DNA from: Deltaproteobacteria bacterium RBG_13_52_11
GTDB lineage: Bacteria; Desulfobacterota; B13-G15; RBG-16-54-18
Assembly: GCA_001797745.1 (NCBI GenBank)
Contig: MGQF01000032.1
Span: 18,179 to 29,693 of the forward strand
Direction: 5' to 3'
DNA: 11,515 nt
Shown here: positions 1 through 7,320 of the stretch, piece by piece
Numbering within the stretch: the stretch's first letter is position 1
Layout: each line of letters starts with the position of its first letter
Made by a program: the position numbers and the translations under genes
Notes under the pieces: generated by a model
Told to the model about the DNA's origin: nothing
The model's input: only the letters and a program-made list of their open reading frames with translations
The model's database searches: none

Positions 1-2
1 AG

Positions 3-2453
3 CCATGGACCATCAAGGCCAGAGGCAAAACATTTACTCCTCCCCGTAAGACGACGATTTCTCCTTATACCCTTGTATTTAAATCAATGATCTATTCGCC
101 GGATAGGCTTTTGTACCCCATGAAACGGGTTGATTTTGATCCCAATGGAAAAAGAAACCCCCAGAACCGGGGCATCTCAGGGTATGAACGTATCAATTGG
201 GATGAAGCCCTCGATATCGTGGCTCATGAGATAAAGCGCGTAAAAAGAGACCATGGCCCGGGGGCCATTCTCAACGGCAGCGGGTCCCACCACCTCTGGG
301 GCATTCTGGGTTACTGGTTGAGCGCCAGGATGAGATTCTTCAATAACATCGGGTGGACCCCCGTCGGCCATAATCCCGATAGCTGGGAGGGATGGTACTG
401 GGGGGCCATGCATCATTGGGGCCAGAGCATGCACCTTGGTGCCCCTGAGAGCTACGGCACCGTTGAAGATTGTCTGAAAGAATGCGAGATGGTGGTCTTC
501 TGGTCCAGCGATCCGGAATCGACGAGCGGTGTCTACGCTGCCTTTGAAGGCACTGTCAGGCGCCAGTGGCTCAAAGAGCTGGGCATCAAGATGGTCCACA
601 TAGACCCCTTCTACAACCACACGGCAGCCCTCTTCGGAGGCAAGTGGTTTGCCCCGAGGCCGGCAACGGGGAATGCCCTGGCATTGGCAATCGCTTATGT
701 CTGGATTACGGAAGATCTTTACGACAAAGAATATATTGCAGATCGTACCGTTGGTTTTGACCAGTGGAAAGACTATATCCTCGGCAAAGAAGATGGAGTG
801 CCCAAGACACCTGAATGGCAGGAAGGCGAGGCCGGCATCCCTGCTAAAGATGTCCGTGCCCTGGCCCGAGAGTGGGGGAGGAAAAAGACCTACCTCGCTG
901 CAGGCGGTTTAAGTGGTTTTGGCAGCGCCTGCCGTGACGCCACCGGTAACGAATGGGCCCGTTCCATGGTCTGCCTCATGGCCATGCAGGGGCTCGGCAA
1001 GCCCGGCATCAATATGGGGGGCACCCAGCAGGGGACACCTATCGACACGAGCTTCTACTTCCCCGGCTATGCCGAGGGTGGACTGTCGGGGGATATTGCG
1101 TGCACCGCGATGGGCGTTGCCCTTTATCAGCGCATGCCCCAGCTTGCCTCAGTCAACACGGTTTATCAGGAGGTGCCCAGGCTGCGTATTCCTGAAGCGA
1201 TCCTCGACGGCCACACCGAGGGATATTTCACTGATGCCAAAACCATTGAGGGCCAATTCCGCAGGTACGAGTACCCGGCACCCGGCTATTCGCCCGTCAA
1301 GATGTACTACAAATACGGCGGCTCTCATATGGGCACCATGTGTGAGACGAACCGCTATGCCAATATGTACCGGTCCGAAAACCTGGAGTTTGTGGTCAAC
1401 CAGTCCATTTGGTTTGAAGGTGAAGCCAAGTTTGCCGATATTATCCTGCCTGCCTGCACCAACTTTGAGCGGTGGGACATCAGTGAGTTCGCCAACTGCG
1501 GAGGATATATCCAGCATAGCTTCAATCAGTGCAACCACCGTGTGGCACTCATCCAGCATAAGTGCATCGAACCCTTAGGGGAATCGAAATCAGACTTTCA
1601 GATCTTCCTTGATATCGCCAAGAGACTGGGGTTTGGCGTTATGTTTTCCGAGGGCGTCACCGAGTTTGACTGGTGTAAGCGGTTATTCGATGCCACCGAT
1701 GTCCCCAAGGCCATGACCTGGAAGGCGTTCTTGAAAAAAGGCTACTATGTTGTTCCTGCGCCACAGGAGAAACTGCGGGCCCCTGTCTCTTTCAGGGCCT
1801 TTGCAGAGGATAGACTGAAAGATACCCCGGAGATCGCGCCCTTGCCTGCTGATTACACAGAGCAGGTATTTAAGGGGCTTCAGACCCAATCAGGCAAACT
1901 GGAGTTTGTCTGTTCCAGCCTGCAGCGCTTTGCTCCTGATGACCCGGAGAGGCCGGTGATGACGAAGTATATCCCTGCTTGGGAGGGCCACCATACAACC
2001 AAGCTTTATAAAAAGTACCCCTTGCAGCTCATTACCCCCCACCCGCGGTACAGTTTTCACACCATGGGCGACGGCAAAAGGAGCTGGATCAACGATATCA
2101 AGGATCACCGGGTCCTCATTGACGGGTATTACTACTGGATAGTACGGATTAATTCCTCCGACGCAAAGGCACGGGGTATCAACGAGAACGATCTGGTCAA
2201 GGTCTTCAACGACCGGGGTGCTGTTATCTGCGCGGCCCAATTGACCGAAAGGGTTGGTCCTGGTACGGTTCATTCCTATGAGGGCTCGGCTGTTTACGAT
2301 CCCATAGGCAAACCGGGAGTATCTCCGGACCGCGGCGGATGCATGAATATATTGACCCCCAGCCGACCCATCATCAAGAAGTCCCACAGTATTGCCGCGA
2401 ATTCATGCCTTGTGCAGATAGAGAAATGGAGTCATGGGGGAGATCTGCAATGA
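3..2453 (+). CDS. athL: Pyrogallol transhydroxylase-type molybdopterin oxidoreductase, large (catalytic) subunit; 5' end cut by window
   Basis: The reading frame is open to the left edge, so the gene starts outside; about 40 N-terminal residues appear missing compared with the Pelobacter acidigallici enzyme as I remember it (875 aa). The first in-frame ATG, at 87, is internal: codons from 3 already match the family (RGKTFTPPRKT, then FKSMIYSPDR). It belongs to the DMSO reductase superfamily and binds a bis-MGD molybdenum cofactor. Characterised members act on polyhydroxybenzenes in the cytoplasm without oxygen: pyrogallol to phloroglucinol, or resorcinol hydroxylation. Counting from the ATG at 87, the likely active-site residues are His68 (SHHLWG), Asp98 and Ser99 (HNPDSWEG, Ser as Mo ligand), Tyr328 (FPGYAEGG), and the Cys and Tyr of ANCGGY. 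Trp77 and Phe278 stand where the characterised enzyme has Arg153 and Trp354. The stop overlaps the small-subunit start. The family is certain; the substrate is not. Confidence 0.9.
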   Translation, partial: PWTIKARGKTFTPPRKTTISPYTLVFKSMIYSPDRLLYPMKRVDFDPNGKRNPQNRGISGYERINWDEALDIVAHEIKRVKRDHGPGAILNGSGSHHLWGILGYWLSARMRFFNNIGWTPVGHNPDSWEGWYWGAMHHWGQSMHLGAPESYGTVEDCLKECEMVVFWSSDPESTSGVYAAFEGTVRRQWLKELGIKMVHIDPFYNHTAALFGGKWFAPRPATGNALALAIAYVWITEDLYDKEYIADRTVGFDQWKDYILGKEDGVPKTPEWQEGEAGIPAKDVRALAREWGRKKTYLAAGGLSGFGSACRDATGNEWARSMVCLMAMQGLGKPGINMGGTQQGTPIDTSFYFPGYAEGGLSGDIACTAMGVALYQRMPQLASVNTVYQEVPRLRIPEAILDGHTEGYFTDAKTIEGQFRRYEYPAPGYSPVKMYYKYGGSHMGTMCETNRYANMYRSENLEFVVNQSIWFEGEAKFADIILPACTNFERWDISEFANCGGYIQHSFNQCNHRVALIQHKCIEPLGESKSDFQIFLDIAKRLGFGVMFSEGVTEFDWCKRLFDATDVPKAMTWKAFLKKGYYVVPAPQEKLRAPVSFRAFAEDRLKDTPEIAPLPADYTEQVFKGLQTQSGKLEFVCSSLQRFAPDDPERPVMTKYIPAWEGHHTTKLYKKYPLQLITPHPRYSFHTMGDGKRSWINDIKDHRVLIDGYYYWIVRINSSDAKARGINENDLVKVFNDRGAVICAAQLTERVGPGTVHSYEGSAVYDPIGKPGVSPDRGGCMNILTPSRPIIKKSHSIAANSCLVQIEKWSHGGDLQ

Positions 2454-3292
2454 AGAAATGGTATCTTGTCATTGACGTAGAAAAGTGTGAAAACTGCAAT
2501 AACTGCTTTCTGTCCTGCAAGGACGAGCACGTGGAGAACGACTGGCCGGGATACGCGGCGCCCCAGCCCGGACAGGGACCCAGTTGGATAACCATCGAGG
2601 GGGTGGAACGGGGGCAGTATCCCTTCATCGACGTAGGCTATCTGCCTGCCCCTTGTATGCACTGTGACAATGCCCCCTGTATCAAGGCAGCCAAGGACGG
2701 GGCAATATACAAGAGACCCGACGGCATCGTCATCATTGACCCCGTCAAGGCAAAAGGGCAGAAGAACCTTGTCAATGCCTGTCCATACGACGCCATCCAA
2801 TGGAACGAAGCGCTGATGCTCCCTCAGAAATGCACCCTCTGCGCCCATCTGCTCGATGAAGGTTGGGAAAAGACCCGCTGTGTACAGTCTTGCCCCACCG
2901 GGGCATTAAGTATGCGCCATATCGAAGACGCTAAGATGCAGGAAATGATCAAGACTGAAAAGCTGGAAACCTATCAGCCGGAACGTAAAACCAGCCCTCA
3001 TGTCTATTATAAAAATCTGCATCGGTTTACCCGATGTTTCATCGGCGGCAGCATTGCAGTGAGAGTGGATGGAAAAGATGAATGCGCCGAAGGAGCTAAA
3101 GTCACCCTTTCCAATGGTGCAAACGAGAAAATCGGCGAATGCATGACCGACAACTACGGTGATTTTAAGTTTGATAACCTTGAAGAGAATAGCGGCGCGT
3201 ACACGCTCCGGATAACGTACACCGGTTATGAAACGAAAACCATCAAGGTCAACCTGACAAAGAGCGTCAGCGCAGGGATGATCTTCCTCTAA
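2450..3292 (+). CDS. athS: Pyrogallol transhydroxylase-type iron-sulfur subunit
   Basis: This 280-aa electron-transfer subunit pairs with the molybdenum subunit encoded just upstream (AthS of P. acidigallici is about 274 aa). The ATG at 2450 is chosen because the protein then begins MKKWYLVIDVEKC, matching the family N-terminus. It also overlaps the upstream stop as ATGA and has GGGGGAG at about 2435-2441. A longer open frame from 2339 only reads through the large subunit. Twelve cysteines sit in ferredoxin-type groups: Cys13/16/19/23, Cys69/72/77 with Cys111, and Cys128/131/144/148, enough for three [4Fe-4S] clusters. Residues about 196-280 form a separate beta-rich domain (EGAKVTLSNG, YGDFKFDNL, YTLRITYTGYETKTI) of the transthyretin/carboxypeptidase-regulatory type. 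The characterised small subunit also carries such a domain. No signal peptide is visible, so a cytoplasmic location is expected. Confidence 0.9.
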   Translation: MKKWYLVIDVEKCENCNNCFLSCKDEHVENDWPGYAAPQPGQGPSWITIEGVERGQYPFIDVGYLPAPCMHCDNAPCIKAAKDGAIYKRPDGIVIIDPVKAKGQKNLVNACPYDAIQWNEALMLPQKCTLCAHLLDEGWEKTRCVQSCPTGALSMRHIEDAKMQEMIKTEKLETYQPERKTSPHVYYKNLHRFTRCFIGGSIAVRVDGKDECAEGAKVTLSNGANEKIGECMTDNYGDFKFDNLEENSGAYTLRITYTGYETKTIKVNLTKSVSAGMIFL

Positions 3293-3454
3293 AGGTCTCC
3301 GTATCCAGCCGGTTTCAGGGGGCAAATTGGCAAATTCGGAATGTGGATTGCTGCATAGAAGACCAAAGCAACTTTGGAGAATGCGGAAGAGGTTTTTAAA
3401 GCAGAAAAGGGGTTATCCGATGTCCAGGGTTGTAACCGGCGTGATGAGGTACAC
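3293..3454 (+). other. Gap between athS and the FmdE-like gene, with a short dyad and a tandem 8-mer
   Basis: This 162-base stretch holds no convincing gene. GGCAAATT occurs twice in tandem at 3321-3336. A perfect dyad, CCAAAG-CAA-CTTTGG, lies at 3363-3377 and could be a small hairpin or an operator half-site pair. It is not followed directly by a T run, so it is not a standard intrinsic terminator. The open frame of the next gene extends back to a TTG inside this dyad, but the residues it would add (3374-3454) look non-coding. Confidence 0.4.
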
Positions 3455-4054
3455 ATGAATATTCGTTCCTACACCTTTGAAGAATTTGTCGAGCGGGTCC
3501 GGGCCTTTCATGGCTTCGCCGCTCCCGGCGTAGTCATCGGCGGGTTTATGGTAGACCTGGCTTACCAGCACCTCCCCGAAGAAGGACAGTTTAATGCCAT
3601 CTGTGAAACCCCCAAGTGTCTGCCTGACGCCGTACAGCTTCTCACGACCTGCACCGTCGGAAACGGCTGGCTTACCGTCGTCAATATAGGCCGTTATGCC
3701 ATGACCCTTTACGAGAAATCGAAAGGTGAAGGGACACGGGTCTCCCTTGATGCGCTTAAGATAGAAGCGTGGCCTGAGATCAAGAGCTGGTTCTTTAAGC
3801 TGAAGCCTAAAGGCGAGCAAGACTACCAACGCCTCATGGAAGAGATCAGGGATGCGGGTTCAATGATCTGCACCATCCAGCGCGTGAGGGTCGCCCCCCG
3901 CTTTCTGGAAAAGAAGCGCAGGACAGGATTTGCCATTTGTCCCCGCTGTAAAGAGAGTTATCCCATTGCCGATGGCGACCTCTGTCTTGGCTGTCAGGGT
4001 GAAGAACCTTACCTGGTGCTGGAGATGCGGGATGATCCAGCCAAATCATCTTAA
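3455..4054 (+). CDS. FmdE-like protein with C-terminal zinc ribbon
   Basis: This 199-aa protein resembles FmdE (the formylmethanofuran dehydrogenase subunit E family). Members often lie beside molybdenum or tungsten enzymes in anaerobes, and their biochemical role is not settled. ATG 3455 is preferred over an upstream TTG because GAGG lies at 3445-3448 with suitable spacing and family similarity begins at once (TFEEFVERVRAFHG). The N-terminal domain spans about residues 8-100. It keeps the family cysteines at ETPKC (Cys55) and TTCTVGN (Cys66), but the usual HGHxCPG metal motif reads FHGFAAPG (19-25), so its Cys is lost. A helical linker leads to a treble-clef zinc ribbon with Cys162, Cys165, Cys177 and Cys180. 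It follows athS on the same strand, so an accessory role for the transhydroxylase (cofactor handling or metal supply) is possible but inferred only from position. No membrane segment is seen. Confidence 0.78.
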   Translation: MNIRSYTFEEFVERVRAFHGFAAPGVVIGGFMVDLAYQHLPEEGQFNAICETPKCLPDAVQLLTTCTVGNGWLTVVNIGRYAMTLYEKSKGEGTRVSLDALKIEAWPEIKSWFFKLKPKGEQDYQRLMEEIRDAGSMICTIQRVRVAPRFLEKKRRTGFAICPRCKESYPIADGDLCLGCQGEEPYLVLEMRDDPAKSS

Positions 4055-4130
4055 CACTTTAGCGCCTGACTTTAGAGGCATTTCTGACCGGGGGACCAAT
4101 TCCATTCCAATTCAAAGAGCTAAAGTGTTA
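4052..4130. repeat. Perfect 12-bp inverted repeat bounding a 79-bp segment
   Basis: TAACACTTTAGC at 4052-4063 is repeated exactly in inverted orientation as GCTAAAGTGTTA at 4119-4130, with 55 bases between. The left arm contains the TAA stop of the FmdE-like gene. Inside is a short possible stem, GCCT at 4064-4067 with AGGC at 4076-4079. No target-site duplication directly flanks the segment and no T run follows either arm, so neither a clean miniature transposon nor a standard terminator is shown. It could be a remnant of a small mobile element, a long-range RNA stem or a protein-binding site. Confidence 0.6.
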
Positions 4131-4161
4131 CAAATTTGACTTATATTCGACTCTTACCTCA

Positions 4162-4195
4162 CCCCCCATAATAGTCCGAACAACGGAAAGGGGGG
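4162..4195 (-). terminator. Possible weak terminator or stem after xerD (C6/G6 stem)
   Basis: CCCCCC at 4162-4167 can pair with GGGGGG at 4190-4195. An inner stem of four pairs, TCCG at 4174-4177 and CGGA at 4183-4186 around a five-base loop, lies within it. The structure sits just past the xerD stop (4201) and faces the end of the convergent FmdE-like gene. No T run follows on either strand, so it is not a textbook intrinsic terminator; it may block 3' decay or act with Rho. Confidence 0.3.
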
Positions 4196-4200
4196 ACGAT

Positions 4201-5091
4201 TCACGCCCGGGGATGGAACTGGCGGTGGAGTTGTCTGAGGTATTCTTGATTTACGTGGGTGTAGATCTGAGTGGTGCTGATGTTCACGTGTCCCAGCATC
4301 GCCTGGATGAACCTGAGATCAGCCCCCCGCTCCAAGAGGTGGGTAGCAAAAGAGTGGCGCAAGGTGTGGGGGGTGATCCGCTTGGTGATCCCGGCCTGCA
4401 TGGCGTACTGTTTCAAGATCTTCCAAAACCCCTGCCTGCTCAGTTTCCTCCCCCGGTTGTTCAAGAAGAGATAAGGACTCTCCCTCCCCTTGAGCATGGC
4501 CGGCCTGACCCGCTCCAGGTAGATCCTCACGCGCTCCATGGCCACCTCCCCGATGGGGACAATCCGCTCCTTCCCCCCCTTTCCCCTGATTGTCACAAAC
4601 CCCACCTCCAGGTTCAACCCGCTGGTGGGGAGATCAACGAGCTCAGAGACCCTCATCCCCGTGGCATAGAGGAGTTCCAGCATCCCCCCATCCCTGATCC
4701 CCCGGAGGCCCTCAGCATCGGGCTGAGCCAAGAGCTTCTCTACATCCTGAACGGTGAGGACATGGGGGAGGGTCGAACTCAGCCTGGGAAGTTCCATATC
4801 CTCTAAGGGGTTGCTTTCCAGATACCCTTCTCGCGAAAGGAATCGATACAGGCCGCGCAGGGCCACCACAGCCCTGGTGATGCTGCGCAAGGAGAGGCCC
4901 CTCTTTTGCAATCGCTGCATAAAGGCCATGACGGTGAGCGTGCTGGTCTCGGCAAGGGAGGCGATCCCCTCCCCTTCTAAAAATGCCACGTAGGCGTTGA
5001 GGTCTCGACTATAGGCCTCAAGGGTGTTGCGGGCAAGACCCTTCTCCACCGCCAGATAGTGAAGAAAGGGATCGAGGATCTCTCCCCTCAT
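4201..5091 (-). CDS. xerD: Site-specific tyrosine recombinase XerD (XerC/XerD family)
   Basis: This 296-aa protein has the usual XerD length. With its partner it would resolve chromosome dimers at dif during division. The N-terminal core-binding domain covers about residues 5-90 (FLHYLAVEKGLARNTLEAYSRDL), and the catalytic domain about 110-290. All catalytic residues are present: Arg147 (ATGMRVSEL), Lys171 or Lys174 (RGKGGKER), His242 and Arg245 (HTLRHSFATHLL), His268 (MLGHVNISTT) and the nucleophile Tyr277 (TQIYTHV). The start overlaps the stop of the phosphoesterase gene as ATGA and has no strong ribosome binding site, so translation is probably coupled. Being at the end of a housekeeping cluster, full length and intact, it looks like the chromosomal XerD rather than an element integrase. 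XerC versus XerD is decided on overall likeness only. Confidence 0.85.
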   Translation of the reverse strand: MRGEILDPFLHYLAVEKGLARNTLEAYSRDLNAYVAFLEGEGIASLAETSTLTVMAFMQRLQKRGLSLRSITRAVVALRGLYRFLSREGYLESNPLEDMELPRLSSTLPHVLTVQDVEKLLAQPDAEGLRGIRDGGMLELLYATGMRVSELVDLPTSGLNLEVGFVTIRGKGGKERIVPIGEVAMERVRIYLERVRPAMLKGRESPYLFLNNRGRKLSRQGFWKILKQYAMQAGITKRITPHTLRHSFATHLLERGADLRFIQAMLGHVNISTTQIYTHVNQEYLRQLHRQFHPRA

Positions 5092-5570
5092 AGGTTTATA
5101 ATATCAGCTTCGAGGGTATCCAGACAAGCGATGGCCACGGTGCAACGTCCAGAGAGCCATCCACCGCACTCCCCTGGATTCACCACCAGGACGTGCCCCA
5201 CCCTCTGCACCTCAGGGCGGTGGGTATGGCCGTAGACGACGAGGCGATATCTGTTGCTGGACGCCACGGCCTCCAGGATGGACATCTCGTGGGCCACCAG
5301 TACTTGCCACTCACCAACCGCGAACTCAGAAGGAGTCGGGTGGATCCTGCCATCAGCAATCCGCTGAAGCCCGAGCTGTTCCCCATCGTTGTTCCCGAAG
5401 ACCCCTCGATAATCGCACTGAAGGATTTGGTTCAGGGGGTTCAGAGAGAAAGGGGCAATGTAGTCCCCCGCGTGAAAGACCATCTGGACCCCATGGGTGT
5501 TAAAGAGTTCGCAGGCCCGCTTGATCATCGGCACGTTGTCATGGGAATCGGCCATGATCCCTATCTGCAT
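5088..5570 (-). CDS. YfcE/MJ0936-type metallophosphoesterase
   Basis: This 160-aa protein belongs to the small calcineurin-like phosphodiesterases, which cleave phosphodiesters with two metal ions; the physiological substrate is generally unknown. The metal-binding motifs appear in order: Asp8 and His10 (ADSHDN), Asp36 (HAGDY), Asn60 or Asn61 (GNND), His94 (VAHE), and His115 and His117 (YGHTHRPE). The length is right for the YfcE group (about 160-185 aa). The start ATG follows dut by 12 bases, with a purine-rich TAGGGGG directly ahead of it. Its TGA overlaps the xerD ATG. Context gives no further hint of substrate. Confidence 0.85.
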   Translation of the reverse strand: MQIGIMADSHDNVPMIKRACELFNTHGVQMVFHAGDYIAPFSLNPLNQILQCDYRGVFGNNDGEQLGLQRIADGRIHPTPSEFAVGEWQVLVAHEMSILEAVASSNRYRLVVYGHTHRPEVQRVGHVLVVNPGECGGWLSGRCTVAIACLDTLEADIINL

Positions 5571-5582
5571 CCCCCTACCCCC

Positions 5583-6026
5583 TCACAGGCCCGTATGTCC
5601 AAAACCACCCTCTCCTCTACTGCTTGCGGGCAAATCATCCACCTCCTGCAACTCAGCGCGGCAGACCTGATGGACGACCAACTGGGCGATCCTGTCGCCA
5701 TCCCTGATGACAAAGGGTTCATCACCCAAGTTGATCATGATCGCCCCGATCTCACCTCGGTAGTCGGCATCGACGGTACCCGGTGAATTGAGCAGGGTCA
5801 ACCCATGCTTCAGCGCGAGCCCGCTGCGGGGTCTCACCTGGGCCTCGTACCCCTCGGGCAGGGCAATGGCAACACCCGTGGGGATGAGACGCCATCGACC
5901 TGGGGCTAACGTAACTTCATCTCCCTCTAAAGAGGCGAAGAGGTCCATCCCCGCAGAGAGGGGTGTCATATACCGGGGGAACGTCGTCCTCTCACCTCGT
6001 AACCGTTTTACCGGTACCCTCACCAT
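5583..6026 (-). CDS. dut: Deoxyuridine 5'-triphosphate nucleotidohydrolase (dUTPase)
   Basis: This 147-aa trimeric dUTPase hydrolyses dUTP to dUMP and pyrophosphate, keeping uracil out of DNA and supplying dUMP for thymidylate synthesis. All five motifs are visible: SAGMDLFA (24-31), RPRSGLAL (65-72), GTVDADYRGEIGA (83-95, with the catalytic Asp), DRIAQLVV (111-118) and the C-terminal RGEGGFGHTG (137-146). The frame is open further upstream to 6137, but that part runs through the peptidase gene. ATG 6026 gives the usual family N-terminus and lies one base after the peptidase stop (TGAGATG), so translation is probably coupled. Motif 5 has His where Ser is common (GGFGSTG). Confidence 0.93.
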   Translation of the reverse strand: MVRVPVKRLRGERTTFPRYMTPLSAGMDLFASLEGDEVTLAPGRWRLIPTGVAIALPEGYEAQVRPRSGLALKHGLTLLNSPGTVDADYRGEIGAIMINLGDEPFVIRDGDRIAQLVVHQVCRAELQEVDDLPASSRGEGGFGHTGL

Positions 6027-6027
6027 C

Positions 6028-7296
6028 TCACAGATCCAACGCCTTCCAGGGGAGTTCCCCCTCCTCAATAGCCCCCAACAGGGTGATGCAGAGGGGATGG
6101 GAACCGAACATCTCCTGCGCGACCTCGGCGATTGCACTCTCTGAAACCCCCTCCAAACCCTGCAGGACCTCCTCCAGGGGAATGTGACGATTGAAGCAGA
6201 TCTCGTCCCTGGCCAGCCTGCTCATCCTCCCATCAGAACCCTCGAGGCTGAGGATCGTACCACCTCTCAGGTACTCTTTGGCCGCCGACAGGTCCTCCTC
6301 CCGAATCCTCCCCTCCCGAATCGCCTGCAACTCCTGCAGGATCAGGGCAATGACCTCCTGGATCTCCGCTTTGGTGGTGCCGGCGTAGACCCCAAAGAGG
6401 CCGGTGTCCGTATAGGTGTTGAGAAAGGAGTAAATGCTATAGGTCAGGCCTCGCTTCTCCCTGACCTCCTGAAAGAGGCGTGAACTCATGTTACCCCCCA
6501 ACAGGATGTTCAGGGTGTGGCCGGCATATCGGAGCCGATGATCGTGCGGTATCCCTCCGGTCCCTATGCAGAAGTGGACCTGTTCCAGCTCCCGGTAGGT
6601 AACCTGCATCCTGGATTTCCCTCCGTGCGTACTCTCCCGTTGCGATGGAGAGGGGCAGGGGTGCAGGTGGCCGAGCTTGGCCTTGACCAGATCCACCATC
6701 TGCCGGTGTTCCAGACCCCCTGCTATCGCCACGATCATCCTGTCAGGGGTATACTGTCTCTCCAAAAAGGCGATGATCTCCTTGCGCTGGAAGGTGAGGA
6801 CTCTCTCCTTCACACCCGTTATGGGGTACCCGAGGGGATGATCTCCCCAAAAGGAGCGGTGAAAGAGGTCGTGGATATAGTCATCGGGTGTATCCTCGAC
6901 CATCTTTATCTCCTGCACGACCACCATCCGCTCCCGTTCTATCTCCTGGGGGTCAAAGACGGAATTGGAGACGATATCGGCCAATATATCGACGGCCAGG
7001 GCGGCGTCTCGCTTGAGGACCTTGGCATGGAAGCAGGTATATTCCTTCCCGGTGAAGGCGTTAATACTCCCCCCCACCGACTCAATCTCCCTGCTGATAT
7101 CAAAGGCGCTTCTGCGCTCTGTTCCCTTAAAAAGGAGATGCTCGATAAAATGAGAGAGGCCACGCTCATCACTCCCCTCATCTCTGGACCCGGTCGTGAC
7201 CCAGATACCGAGAGATACTGAATCTAAGGTCGGCAGGGCCTCGGTCACAACGCGGATGCCATTATCCAACTGGGTCTTCTGATAGCCTTCCATCAT
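6028..7296 (-). CDS. M16 (pitrilysin/insulinase) family zinc metallopeptidase
   Basis: This 422-aa protein has the one-chain size of bacterial processing-peptidase-like M16B members. The inverted zinc motif HFIEH is at residues 49-53 (His49, Glu52, His53), and the third ligand is Glu129 (VVVQEIKMVEDTPDD). The C-terminal half keeps the RGLTYSIYSF segment with the Arg/Tyr pair that binds substrate in the family. No signal peptide is seen. Two ATGs lie in tandem (7296 and 7293) and neither has a strong ribosome binding site. A gene of this family after rpsO-pnp is a conserved arrangement in Desulfobacterota and in Bacillus (ymxG/mlpA); its substrate is unknown. It is the first gene after the terminator at 7425-7453, so it probably has its own promoter. 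Confidence 0.9.
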   Translation of the reverse strand: MMEGYQKTQLDNGIRVVTEALPTLDSVSLGIWVTTGSRDEGSDERGLSHFIEHLLFKGTERRSAFDISREIESVGGSINAFTGKEYTCFHAKVLKRDAALAVDILADIVSNSVFDPQEIERERMVVVQEIKMVEDTPDDYIHDLFHRSFWGDHPLGYPITGVKERVLTFQRKEIIAFLERQYTPDRMIVAIAGGLEHRQMVDLVKAKLGHLHPCPSPSQRESTHGGKSRMQVTYRELEQVHFCIGTGGIPHDHRLRYAGHTLNILLGGNMSSRLFQEVREKRGLTYSIYSFLNTYTDTGLFGVYAGTTKAEIQEVIALILQELQAIREGRIREEDLSAAKEYLRGGTILSLEGSDGRMSRLARDEICFNRHIPLEEVLQGLEGVSESAIAEVAQEMFGSHPLCITLLGAIEEGELPWKALDL

Positions 7297-7320
7297 CGAG
7301 AAAATAACTTTCTAAAATTT

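Noticed and set aside
913..1578. A 221-codon open frame in another + frame inside the large subunit gene
   Set aside because: The overlapping frame encodes the conserved transhydroxylase with its active-site motifs; the alternative product is Pro/Ser/Arg-rich without likeness to anything.
87..2453. ATG at 87 as the true start of the large subunit
   Set aside because: Codons from 3 to 86 already match the family in the same frame, and no ribosome binding site precedes 87. The gene begins outside the window.
4052..4130. Integron attC site or XerCD dif site near the tyrosine recombinase
   Set aside because: The arms end in AAC and GTT, but the full attC core consensus is not met, the arms are perfectly rather than imperfectly paired, and no integron integrase is present. 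No dif-like 28-bp sequence was seen.
4201..5091. Reading the tyrosine recombinase as a phage or island integrase
   Set aside because: Its length and motifs fit XerD, it is coupled to a housekeeping gene, and no att repeats, excisionase or phage genes accompany it.
5583..6137. Longer dut start at 6137
   Set aside because: The extra 37 residues would be encoded inside the peptidase gene and show no dUTPase likeness; ATG 6026 abuts the peptidase stop.
6517..7221. A 234-codon open frame on the + strand
   Set aside because: It is antisense to the M16 peptidase gene and has no ribosome binding site or recognisable domain.
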